From Petrolisthes cinctipes (taxonomy: Eukaryota > Arthropoda > Malacostraca > Decapoda > Porcellanidae): a DNA stretch of 64,000 bases. The stretch covers positions 679,501 to 743,500 of the forward strand of contig JAWQEG010000411.1 in assembly GCA_033782935.1 (NCBI GenBank), in the 5' to 3' direction. Made by a program: the position numbers and the translations under genes. Shown in pieces: positions 8,952 through 22,700 of the stretch. The notes under the pieces are model-generated. The model did no database searches, had not been told where the DNA came from, and worked only from the letters and a program-made list of their open reading frames with translations. Every line of letters begins with the position of its first letter. Within the stretch, counting starts at the first letter, position 1.

Positions 8952-11900
8952 CACCCTTTGAATGACTGTTGATATTTACAGTCCAAGCAATGTAATAACA
9001 CCTACCATCGAATGAATGACTGTTGGTATTTAAAGTCCAAGCACTGTAATGACACACACACTTCCACCATCCCATAAATGACTGTTAATATTTACAGTCC
9101 AAGCACTGTAATGATACCCCAACACCCACCACTAAATGAATGAGTGTTGATATATACAGACCAATCACTGTAATGACACCCACACACCCCCCACCCCATG
9201 AATGTCTATTGATATTTACAGTCCAATCACTGTAATGACACCCACACACCCACCACCCCAAGAATGACTATTGATAATTACAGTCCAAGCAATGTAATGA
9301 CACCCACACACCCACCACCCCATGAAAGTCTATTGATATTTACAGTCCAATTACTGTAAGGACACCCACACACCCACCACCCCATGAATGACTGTTGATA
9401 TGTACAGTCCAAGCACTGTAATGACACTCAACACCCCATGAATGACTGTTGATATTTACAGTCAAAGCACTGTAATGAAACACACCACCCTACAAATGAC
9501 GGTTGATATTTACAGTCGAAGCACTGTAATGACACCTAAACACCCACCACCCCATGAATGACTGTTGATATATATTAACAGTCCAAGCAATGTAATGACA
9601 AACAAACACCCACCACCCTATGAATGACTGTAGATATTTACAGTCCAAGAACTGTAATGACACACACACACCCCATGAATGACAGTTGATATTTACAGTC
9701 CAAGCACTGTAATGACACCCACACACCTAACACCCAATGAATGACTGTTAATATTTACAGTCCAAGCACTGTAAAGACACCCACCACCCCATGACTGACT
9801 GTTGATATTTACAGTCCAAGCACTGTAATATCACCAAACATCCACCACCCCATAAATGACTGTTAATATTTACAGTCCAAACACTGTAATGACACCCACA
9901 CACCCACCACCATATGAATGACTGTTGATAGTTACAGTCTAAGCAATGTAATGACACCCACACACCCACCACCCCATGAAAGACTGTTGATATATACAGT
10001 CCAAGTACTGTAATGACACTCACCACCCCATGAATGACTGTTGATATTTACAGTCCAATCACAGTAATGACACCCACCACCCCAAGAATGACACTTGATA
10101 TTTACAGTCCAAGCACTGTAATGACACCTACACACCCACTATACCATGAATGACTGTTGATATATATTAACAGTCCAAGCACTGTAATGACACACAAACA
10201 CCCACCACCCCTTGAATGACTGTTGATATTTACAGTACAAGCACTGTAATGACACACACACCCACTAACCCATGAATGACTGTTGATATTTACTGTACAA
10301 GCACTGTAATGTCTCCGACACATCCCATGAATGACAGTTGATATTTACAGTCCAAGCACTGCAATGACACCCACACATCCATCACCTAATGAATGACTGT
10401 TGATATTTACAGTCAAAGCACTGTAATGACACAAACCACCCCATGAATGACTTGATATTTACAGTCCAAGTACCGTAATTACACCTACAAACACACCACT
10501 CCTTGAATGACTGTTAATATTTACAGTCCAAGCAGTGTAATGACACACACTCCCACCACCCTATGAATGACTGTTGATATTTACACTCCAATCACTGTAA
10601 TGACAACCACACACCCACCACCCCATAAATGACTGTTGATATTTACAATCCAAGCACTGTATTGACACCAACAAACTTACCACCCAATGATTGAATGTTG
10701 ATATTTACAGTCGAAAGACTGTAATGACACCCACACACCCACCAACCCATAAATGACTGTTGATAATTACATTATATGCACTGTAATGAGACCCACACAC
10801 CAACCATCTCATGAATGACTATTTATATTTACAGTCAAAGCACTGTAATGACACTCAAACACCATCCACCCCATGAATGACTGTTGATAATTACAGTTCA
10901 AGCACTGTAATGACACCCCCACCCCACCCCCACCCCATGAATGTATGTTGATATTAACAGTCCAAGCACTGTAATGATACCCCCACACCCACCACCCCAT
11001 GAATGACTGTTGATATATACAGACCAATCACTGTAATGACACCCACACACACCCCACCCCATGAATGTCTATTGATATTTACAGTCCAATCACTGTAATG
11101 ACACCCACACACCCACCACCCCACGAATGACTATTGATAATTACAGTCCAAGCAATGTAATGACACCCACACACCCACCACCCCATGAAAGTCTATTGAT
11201 ATTTACAGTCCAATTACTGTAAGGACACCCACACACCCACCACCCCATGAATGACTGTTGATATGTACAGTCCAAGCACTGTAATGACACTCAACACCCC
11301 ATGAATGACTGTTGATATTTACAGTCAAAGCACTGTAATGTCACCCACCACCCCATGAATGACAGTTGATATTTACAGTCCAAGCACCCCATGAATTACT
11401 GTTGATATATATTAACAGTCCAAGCACTGTAATGACACACAAACACCCACCACCCTATGAATGACTGTAGATATTTACAGTCCAAGAACTGTAATGACAC
11501 ACACACATCAACCCATAAATGACTGTTGATATTTACAGTCCAAGCACTGTAATGACACACACTCCCACCAACCTATGAATGACTGTTGATATTTACACTC
11601 CAAACTCTGTAATAGCACCCAAACACACCTTGAATGACAGTTGATATTTACAGTCCAAGCACTGTAATGACACCCACTCACCCACCACCCCATGAGTGAC
11701 TGTTGATATTTACAATACAAGCACTGTAATGACACCCACACACTTAACATTCCCATGAATGACTGTTGATATTTACAGTCCAAGCACTGTAATGACACCC
11801 ACACACCCACCACCCTTTGAATGACTGTTGATATTTACAGTCCAAACACTGTAATAACACTCACACACCATCCACCCCATGAATGACTGTTGATAATTAC

Positions 11901-12285
11901 AGTCCAAGCACTGTAATGACACCCACACACCCCCCACCCCATTAATGACTTTTGATATTTACCGTCCAAGCATTGTAATGACCCACACACACCCACCACC
12001 CCATGAATGTATGTTGATATTAACAGTCCAAGCACTGTAATGACACCCACACACTTAACTTCCCATAAATGACTGTTGATATTTACAGTCCAAGCACTGT
12101 AATGACACCCACACACCCACCACCCTTTGAATGACTGTTGATATTTACAGTCCAAGCAATGTAATAACACCCACCATCCCATGAATGACTGTTAATATCG
12201 AAGCACTGTAATGACACACACACACCTACAATCCCATAAATGACTTTTGATATTTACAGTCCAAGCACAGTAATGACACCCATAC
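8952..12285 (+). repeat. 3.3 kb duplicated satellite segment, copy 1
   Basis: Matches 16432-19760 at an offset of 7480, dropping to 7477-7476 after small deletions (one is a loss of 3 bases near 9547 relative to the other copy). The copies part company near 12285 and 19760. Copy 1 begins at the right edge of the retrotransposon insertion. Copy 2 has uninterrupted satellite at the corresponding point. Confidence 0.85.
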
Positions 12286-12394
12286 ACCCACCACCCCATG
12301 AATGACTGTTGATATTTACAATCCAAGCACTGTAATGACATTCACACACCCACCACCCCATTAATGACTGTTGATATTTACAATCCAAGCACTG

Positions 12395-15265
12395 TATTGA
12401 CACCCACACACTGACCACCCCATGATTGACTGTTAATATTTACACTCTAAGCACTGTAATGACACCCACACACCCACTAACCTATAAATGACTGTTGATA
12501 TTTACATTCCATGCACTATAATGAGACCCACACACCAACCACCCCTTGAATGACTGTTGATATTTACAGTCCAAGCACTGTAATGACACTCACACACCAT
12601 CCACCCCATGAATGACTGTTGATATTTACACTTCAAGCACTGTAATGACACCCACACACCCCCCTTCCCATGAATGACTGTTGATATTTTCAGTCCAAAC
12701 ACTGTAATGACACCCACCACCCCATTAATGACCATTGATATTTATAGTCCATCCACTGTAATGACACCCACACACCCACCACTCAATGAATAACTGTTGA
12801 TATTTTAGTCCAAGCACTGTAAAGACACCCACAAACCCACCACCCCATGAATGACTGTTAATATTTACAGTCTAAACATTGTAATGACACCCACACAACC
12901 ACCACCCCATAAATGACTGTTGATATATACAGTCCAAGCACTGTAATGACACTCAACACCCCATGAATGACTGTTGATATTTACAGTCAAAGCACTGTAA
13001 TGTCACCCACCACCCCATGAATGACGGTTGATATTTACAGTCCAAGCACTGTAATGACAGCTAATCACCCACCACCCCATGAATTACTGTTGATATATAA
13101 TAACAGTCCAAGCACTGTAATGACACACAAACACCCACCACCCTATGAATGACTGTAGATATTTACAGTCCAAGAACTGTAATGACACACACACATCAAC
13201 CCATAAATGACTGTTGATATTTACAGTCCAAGCACTGTAATGACACACACTCCCACCAACCTATGAATGACTGTTGATATTTACACTCCAAACTCTGTAA
13301 TAGCACCCAAACACACCATGAATGACAGTTGATATTTACAGTCCAAGCACTGTAATGACACCCACTCACCCACCACCCCATGAGTGACTGTTGATATTTA
13401 CAATACAAGCACTGTAATGACACCCACACACTTAACATTCCCATGAATGACTGTTGATATTTACAGTCCAAGCACTGTAATGACACCCACACACCTACCA
13501 TCCCATGAATGACTGTTGATATTTGCAGTTCAATCGCTGTAATGACACCCACACACCCACCACCCTTTGAATGACTGTTGATATTTACAGTCCAAGCAAT
13601 GTAATAACACCTACCATCGAATGAATGACTGTTGGTATTTAAAGTCCAAGCACTGTAATGACACACACATTTCCACCATCCCATAAATGACTGTTAATAT
13701 TTACAGTCCAAGCACTGTAATGATACCCCAACACCCACCACTAAATGAATGAGTGTTGATATATACAGACCAATCACTGTAATGACACCCACACACCCCC
13801 CACCCCATGAATGTCTATTGATATTTACAGTCCAATCACTGTAATGACACCCACACACCCACCACCCCAAGAATGACTATTGATAATTACAGTACAAGCA
13901 ATGTAATGACACCCACACACCCACCACCCCATGAAAGTCTATTGATATTTACAGTCCAATTACTGTAAGGACACCCACACACCCACCACCCCATGAATGA
14001 CTGTTGATATGTACAGTCCAAGCACTGTAATGACACTCAACACCCCATGAATGACTGTTGATATTTACAGTCAAAGCACTGTAATGAAACACACCACCCT
14101 ACAAATGACGGTTGATATTTACAGTCGAAGCACTGTAATGACACCTAAACACCCACCCCATGAATGACTGTTGATATATATTAACAGTCCAAGCACTGTA
14201 ATGACAAACAAACACCCACCACCCTATGAATGACTGTAGATATTTACAGTCCAAGAACTGTAATGACACACACACACCCCATGAATGACAGTTGATATTT
14301 ACAGTCCAAGCACTGTAATGACACCCACACACCTAACACCCAATGAATGACTGTTAATATTTACAGTCCAAGCACTGTAAAGACACCCACCACCCCATGA
14401 CTGACTGTTGATATTTACAGTCCAAGCACTGTAATATCACCAAACATCCACCACCCCATAAATGACTGTTAATATTTACAGTCCAAACACTGTAATGACA
14501 CCCACACACCCACCACCATATGAATGACTGTTGATAGTTACAGTCCAAGCAATGTAATGACACCCACACACCCACCACCCCATGAAAGACTGTTGATATA
14601 TACAGTCCAAGTACTGTAATGACACTCACCACCCCATGAATGACTGTTGATATTTACAGTCCAATCACAGTAATGACACCCACCACCCCAAGAATGACAC
14701 TTGATATTTACAGTCCAAGCACTGTAATGACACCTACACACCCACTATACCATGAATGACTGTTGATATATATTAACAGTCCAAACACTGTAATGACACA
14801 CAAACACCCACCACCCCTTGAATGACTGTTGATATTTACAGTACAAGCACTGTAATGACACACACACCCACTAACCCATGAATGACTGTTGATATTTACT
14901 GTACAAGCACTGTAATGTCTCCGACACATCCCATGAATGACAGTTGATATTTACAGTCCAAGCACTGCAATGACACCCACACATCCATCACCTAATGAAT
15001 GACTGTTGATATTTACAGTCAAAGCACTGTAATGACACAAACCACCCCATGAATGACTTGATATTTACAGTCCAAGTACCGTAATTACACCTACAAACAC
15101 ACCACTCCTTGAATGACTGTTAATATTTACAGTCCAAGCAGTGTAATGACACACACTCCCACCACCCTATGAATGACTGTTGATATTTACACTCCAATCA
15201 CTGTAATGACAACCACACACCCACCACCCCATAAATGACTGTTGATATTTACAATCCAAGCACTG
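12395..15265 (+). repeat. 2871-bp tandem higher-order repeat, copy 1
   Basis: Every landmark in this stretch recurs exactly 2871 bp later in the next copy (12502 to 15373, 13196 to 16067, 14099 to 16970, 14708 to 17579). Only isolated substitutions were noticed, for example ACTATA at about 12517 against ACTGTA, and CACATTTCC near 13668 against CACACTTCC. The junction lies in a unit containing CAATCCAAGCACTGTATTG. After it, copy 1 turns back to the block start, while copy 2 continues into sequence like that near 10650-10700. Confidence 0.9.
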
Positions 15266-18136
15266 TATTGACACCCACACACTGACCACCCCATGATTGA
15301 CTGTTAATATTTACACTCTAAGCACTGTAATGACACCCACACACCCACTAACCTATAAATGACTGTTGATATTTACATTCCATGCACTGTAATGAGACCC
15401 ACACACCAACCACCCCTTGAATGACTGTTGATATTTACAGTCCAAGCACTGTAATGACACTCACACACCATCCACCCCATGAATGACTGTTGATATTTAC
15501 ACTTCAAGCACTGTAATGACACCCACACACCCCCCTTCCCATGAATGACTGTTGATATTTTCAGTCCAAACACTGTAATGACACCCACCACCCCATTAAT
15601 GACCATTGATATTTATAGTCCATCCACTGTAATGACACCCACACACCCACCACTCAATGAATAACTGTTGATATTTTAGTCCAAGCACTGTAAAGACACC
15701 CACAAACCCACCACCCCATGAATGACTGTTAATATTTACAGTCTAAACATTGTAATGACACCCACACAACCACCACCCCATAAATGACTGTTGATATATA
15801 CAGTCCAAGCACTGTAATGACACTCAACACCCCATGAATGACTGTTGATATTTACAGTCAAAGCACTGTAATGTCACCCACCACCCCATGAATGACGGTT
15901 GATATTTACAGTCCAAGCACTGTAATGACAGCTAATCACCCACCACCCCATGAATTACTGTTGATATATAATAACAGTCCAAGCACTGTAATGACACACA
16001 AACACCCACCACCCTATGAATGACTGTAGATATTTACAGTCCAAGAACTGTAATGACACACACACATCAACCCATAAATGACTGTTGATATTTACAGTCC
16101 AAGCACTGTAATGACACACACTCCCACCAACCTATGAATGACTGTTGATATTTACACTCCAAACTCTGTAATAGCACCCAAACACACCATGAATGACAGT
16201 TGATATTTACAGTCCAAGCACTGTAATGACACCCACTCACCCACCACCCCATGAGTGACTGTTGATATTTACAATACAAGCACTGTAATGACACCCACAC
16301 ACTTAACATTCCCATGAATGACTGTTGATATTTACAGTCCAAGCACTGTAATGACACCCACACACCTACCATCCCATGAATGACTGTTGATATTTGCAGT
16401 TCAATCGCTGTAATGACACCCACACACCCACCACCCTTTGAATGACTGTTGATATTTACAGTCCAAGCAATGTAATAACACCTACCATCGAATGAATGAC
16501 TGTTGGTATTTAAAGTCCAAGCACTGTAATGACACACACACTTCCACCATCCCATAAATGACTGTTAATATTTACAGTCCAAGCACTGTAATGATACCCC
16601 AACACCCACCACTAAATGAATGAGTGTTGATATATACAGACCAATCACTGTAATGACACCCACACACCCCCCACCCCATGAATGTCTATTGATATTTACA
16701 GTCCAATCACTGTAATGACACCCACACACCCACCACCCCAAGAATGACTATTGATAATTACAGTACAAGCAATGTAATGACACCCACACACCCACCACCC
16801 CATGAAAGTCTATTGATATTTACAGTCCAATTACTGTAAGGACACCCACACACCCACCACCCCATGAATGACTGTTGATATGTACAGTCCAAGCACTGTA
16901 ATGACACTCAACACCCCATGAATGACTGTTGATATTTACAGTCAAAGCACTGTAATGAAACACACCACCCTACAAATGACGGTTGATATTTACAGTCGAA
17001 GCACTGTAATGACACCTAAACACCCACCCCATGAATGACTGTTGATATATATTAACAGTCCAAGCACTGTAATGACAAACAAACACCCACCACCCTATGA
17101 ATGACTGTAGATATTTACAGTCCAAGAACTGTAATGACACACACACACCCCATGAATGACAGTTGATATTTACAGTCCAAGCACTGTAATGACACCCACA
17201 CACCTAACACCCAATGAATGACTGTTAATATTTACAGTCCAAGCACTGTAAAGACACCCACCACCCCATGACTGACTGTTGATATTTACAGTCCAAGCAC
17301 TGTAATATCACCAAACATCCACCACCCCATAAATGACTGTTAATATTTACAGTCCAAACACTGTAATGACACCCACACACCCACCACCATATGAATGACT
17401 GTTGATAGTTACAGTCCAAGCAATGTAATGACACCCACACACCCACCACCCCATGAAAGACTGTTGATATATACAGTCCAAGTACTGTAATGACACTCAC
17501 CACCCCATGAATGACTGTTGATATTTACAGTCCAATCACAGTAATGACACCCACCACCCCAAGAATGACACTTGATATTTACAGTCCAAGCACTGTAATG
17601 ACACCTACACACCCACTATACCATGAATGACTGTTGATATATATTAACAGTCCAAACACTGTAATGACACACAAACACCCACCACCCCTTGAATGACTGT
17701 TGATATTTACAGTACAAGCACTGTAATGACACACACACCCACTAACCCATGAATGACTGTTGATATTTACTGTACAAGCACTGTAATGTCTCCGACACAT
17801 CCCATGAATGACAGTTGATATTTACAGTCCAAGCACTGCAATGACACCCACACATCCATCACCTAATGAATGACTGTTGATATTTACAGTCAAAGCACTG
17901 TAATGACACAAACCACCCCATGAATGACTTGATATTTACAGTCCAAGTACCGTAATTACACCTACAAACACACCACTCCTTGAATGACTGTTAATATTTA
18001 CAGTCCAAGCAGTGTAATGACACACACTCCCACCACCCTATGAATGACTGTTGATATTTACACTCCAATCACTGTAATGACAACCACACACCCACCACCC
18101 CATAAATGACTGTTGATATTTACAATCCAAGCACTG
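15266..18136 (+). repeat. 2871-bp tandem higher-order repeat, copy 2
   Basis: Second tandem copy of the block starting at 12395. Its right part also belongs to the 16432-19760 duplicate of 8952-12285. That pattern fits unequal exchange that duplicated an internal block. Confidence 0.9.
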
Positions 18137-19760
18137 TATTGACACCAACAAACTTACCACCCAATGATTGAATGTTGATATTTACAGTCGAAAGACTGTA
18201 ATGACACCCACACACCCACCAACCCATAAATGACTGTTGATAATTACATTATATGCACTGTAATGAGACCCACACACCAACCATCTCATGAATGACTATT
18301 TATATTTACAGTCCAAGCACTGTAATGACACTCAAACACCACCCACCCCATGAATGACTGTTGATAATTACAGTTCAAGCACTGTAATGACACCCACACC
18401 CCCCCCCACCCCATGAATGTATGTTGATATTAACAGTCCAAGCACTGTAATGATACCCCCACACCCACCACCCCATGAATGACTGTTGATATATACAGAC
18501 CAATCACTGTAATGACACCCACACACACCCCACCCCATGAATGTCTATTGATATTTACAGTCCAATCACTGTAATGACACCCACACACCCACCACCCCAC
18601 GAATGACTATTGATAATTACAGTCCAAGCAATGTAATGACACCCACACACCCACCACCCCATGAAAGTCTATTGATATTTACAGTCCAATTACTGTAAGG
18701 ACACCCACACACCCACCACCCCATGAATGACTGTTGATATGTACAGTCCAAGCACTGTAATGACACTCAACACCCCATGAATGACTGTTGATATTTACAG
18801 TCAAAGCACTGTAATGTCACCCACCACCCCATGAATGACGGTTGATATTTACAGTCCAAGCACCCCATGAATTACTGTTGATATATATTAACAGTCCAAG
18901 CACTGTAATGACACACAAACACCCACCACCCTATGAATGACTGTAGATATTTACAGTCCAAGAACTGTAATGACACACACACATCAACCCATAAATGACT
19001 GTTGATATTTACAGTCCAAGCACTGTAATGACACACACTCCCACCAACCTATGAATGACTGTTGATATTTACACTCCAAACTCTGTAATAGCACCCAAAC
19101 ACACCTTGAATGACAGTTGATATTTACAGTCCAAGCACTGTAATGACACCCACTCACCCACCACCCCATGAGTGACTGTTGATATTTACAATACAAGCAC
19201 TGTAATGACACCCACACACTTAACATTCCCATGAATGACTGTTGATATTTACAGTCCAAGCACTGTAATGACACCCACACACCCACCACCCTTTGAATGA
19301 CTGTTGATATTTACAGTCCAAACACTGTAATAACACTCACACACCATCCACCCCATGAATGACTGTTGATAATTACAGTCCAAGCACTGTAATGACACCC
19401 ACACACCCCCCACCCCATTAATGACTTTTGATATTTACCGTCCAAGCATTGTAATGACCCACACACACCCACCACCCCATGAATGTATGTTGATATTAAC
19501 AGTCCAAGCACTGTAATGACACCCACACACTTAACTTCCCATAAATGACTGTTGATATTTACAGTCCAAGCACTGTAATGACACCCACACACCCACCACC
19601 CTTTGAATGACTGTTGATATTTACAGTCCAAGCAATGTAATAACACCCACCATCCCATGAATGACTGTTAATATTGAAGCACTGTAATGACACACACACA
19701 CCTACAATCCCATAAATGACTTTTGATATTTACAGTCCAAGCACAGTAATGACACCCATA
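16432..19760 (+). repeat. 3.3 kb duplicated satellite segment, copy 2
   Basis: Near-identical to 8952-12285. For instance, frames at 18984-19289 and 19311-19658 translate identically to those at 11508-11813 and 11835-12182. Just upstream, 16427-16431 is the empty CCCAC target of the LTR element. Confidence 0.85.
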
Positions 19761-22700
19761 CACCAACCACCCCATGAATGACTGTTAATATTTACAGTCC
19801 AAGCACTGTAATGACACCCCCACACCCACCACTAAATGAATGACTGTTGATATATACAGACCAATCACTGTAATGACACCCACACACCCTCCACCCCATG
19901 AATGTCTATTGATATTTACAGTCCAATCACTGTAATGACACCCACACACCCACCACCCCATGAATGACTATTGATAATTACAGTCCAAGCAATGTAATGA
20001 CACCCACACACCCACCACCCCATGAATGACTGTTGATATATACAGTCCAAGCAGTGTAATGACACTCAACACCCCATGAATGACTGTTGATATTTACAGT
20101 CAAAGCACTGTAATGAAACCCACCACCCTATGAATGACGGTTGATATTTACAGTCGAAGCACTGTAATGACACCTACACACCCACCACCCCATGAATGAC
20201 TGTTGATATATATTAACAGTCCAACCACTGTAATGACACACAAACACCCACCACCCTATGAATGACTTTAGATATTTACAGTCCAAGAACTGTAATGACA
20301 CACACACATCAACCCATGAATGACTGTGGACATTTACAGAACAAGCACTGTAATGTCACCTACCATCCCATGAATGACTGTTGGTATTGAAAGTCCAAGC
20401 ACTGTAATTACACCCACACACCCAAAACCCAATGAATTACTTTTGATAATTACAATCCAAGCCCTGTAATGACTCCAACAACCCACCACCCCATTTATGA
20501 CTGTTGATATTTACAGTCAAAGCACTGTAATGATACCCACACAACCACAACCCCATAAATGATAGTAATATTTATAATCCAAGCACTGTAATATCACCCA
20601 CACACCCACCACCCCATGAATGACTGTTGATATTTACAGTCCAATCACTGTAATGATACCCACACACCCACCTTTCCATCAGTGACTGTTGATATTTACA
20701 GTCCAAGCACTGTATGACACCCACCACCCCATTAATGACTGTTGATATTTACAGTCTAAGCACTGTAATGACACCTACACATCCATCACCCCATGAATGA
20801 CTGTTGATATTTACAGTCAAAGCACTGTAATGACACACACCACCCCATGAATGACTTGATATTTACACTCCAAGCACTGTAATTACACCTACACACCCAC
20901 CATCCCCTAAATGACTGTTGATATTTACAGTTCAAGCACTGTAATGACACACACTCCCAACAACCTATGAATGACTTGATATTTACACTCCAAACTCTGT
21001 AATAGCACCCACACACACCATGAATGACAGTTAATATTTACAGTCCAAGTACTGTAATGACACCCAGACACACACCACCCCAAGAATGACTGTTGATATT
21101 TACAATCCAAGCACTGTAATGACATTCACACACCCACCATCCCATTAATGACTGTTGATATTTACAATCCAAGCACTGTATTCACACCCACACACTGACC
21201 ACCCCATGATTGACTGTTAATATTTACACTCTAAGCACTGTAATGACACCCACACACCCACCAACCTATAAATGACTGTTGATATTTACATTCCATGCAC
21301 TGTAATGAGACCCACACACCACCCACCCCTTGAATGACTGTTTATATTAACAGTCCAAGAACTGTAATGACACTCACACTCCTTCCACCCCATGAATGAC
21401 TGTTGATATTTACACTTCAAGCACTGTAATGACACCCACACACCCCCCTTCCCATGAATGACTGTTGATATTTTCAGTCCAAACACTGTAATGACACCCA
21501 CCACCCCATTAATGACCATTGATATTTATAGTCCATGCACTGTAATGACACCCACACACCCACCAATCAATGAATAACTGTTGATATTTTAGTCCAAGCA
21601 CTGTAATGACACCCACACACCCACCACCCCATGAATGAATGTTAATATTTACAGTCTAAACATTGTAATGACACCCACACACCCACCACCCCATAAATGA
21701 CTGTTGATATATACAGTCCAAGCACTGTAATGACATTCACCACACCATGAATGACTATTGATATTTACAGTCAAAGCACTGTAATGTCACCCACCACCCC
21801 ATGAATGACGGTTGATATTTACAGTCCAAGCACTGTAATGAAAGCTAATCACCCACCACCCCATGAATTACTGTTGATATATATTAACAGTCCAAGCACT
21901 GTAATGACACACAAACACCCACCACCTTTTGAATGACTGTTGATATTTACAGTCCAAGCACTGTAATGACACACACACCCACAAACCCATGAATTACTGT
22001 TGATATTTACAGTACAAACACTGTAATGTCACCGACACGCTTCATAATTGACAATTGATATTTACAGTCCAAGCATTGTAATGACACCCACACATCCACC
22101 AACCCATGAATGACTGTTGATATTTACAGTCCAAGCACTGTAATGACACCCACACAACCAAAACCCCATTAATGTTGGTTAATATTTACAGTCCAAGCAC
22201 TGTAATATCTCCCAAACACACACCACCCCATGAATGACTGTTGATATTTACAGTCCAAGCACTGTAATGACACACACACCCACCAACCCATGAATGACAG
22301 TTGATATTTACAGTACAAGCACTGTAATGTCACTGACACGCTACATGAATGACAGTTGATATTTACAGTCCAATCATTGTAATGACAACCACACATCCAA
22401 CAACCCACGAATGACTGTTGATATTCACAGTCCAAGCACTGTAATGACACCCACACAATCACAACCCCATGAACGTTGGTTAATATTTACAGTCCAAGCA
22501 CTGTAATATCACCCACACACCAACCACCCCATGAATGACTGTTTATATTTACAGTCCAAGGACTGTAATGACACTCACACACCCACCTTCCCATGAATGA
22601 CTGTTGATATTTACAGTCCAAGCACTGTAATGACACCCACCAACTTTTTATTGACTGTTGATATTTACAGTCCAAGCACTGTAATGACACCCACACATCC

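Noticed and set aside
8952..12285. Telomeric repeat suggested by the G/T-rich complement
   Set aside because: The arthropod TTAGG motif and other short telomeric units are absent. The G/T tract is only the tail of a 62 bp unit.
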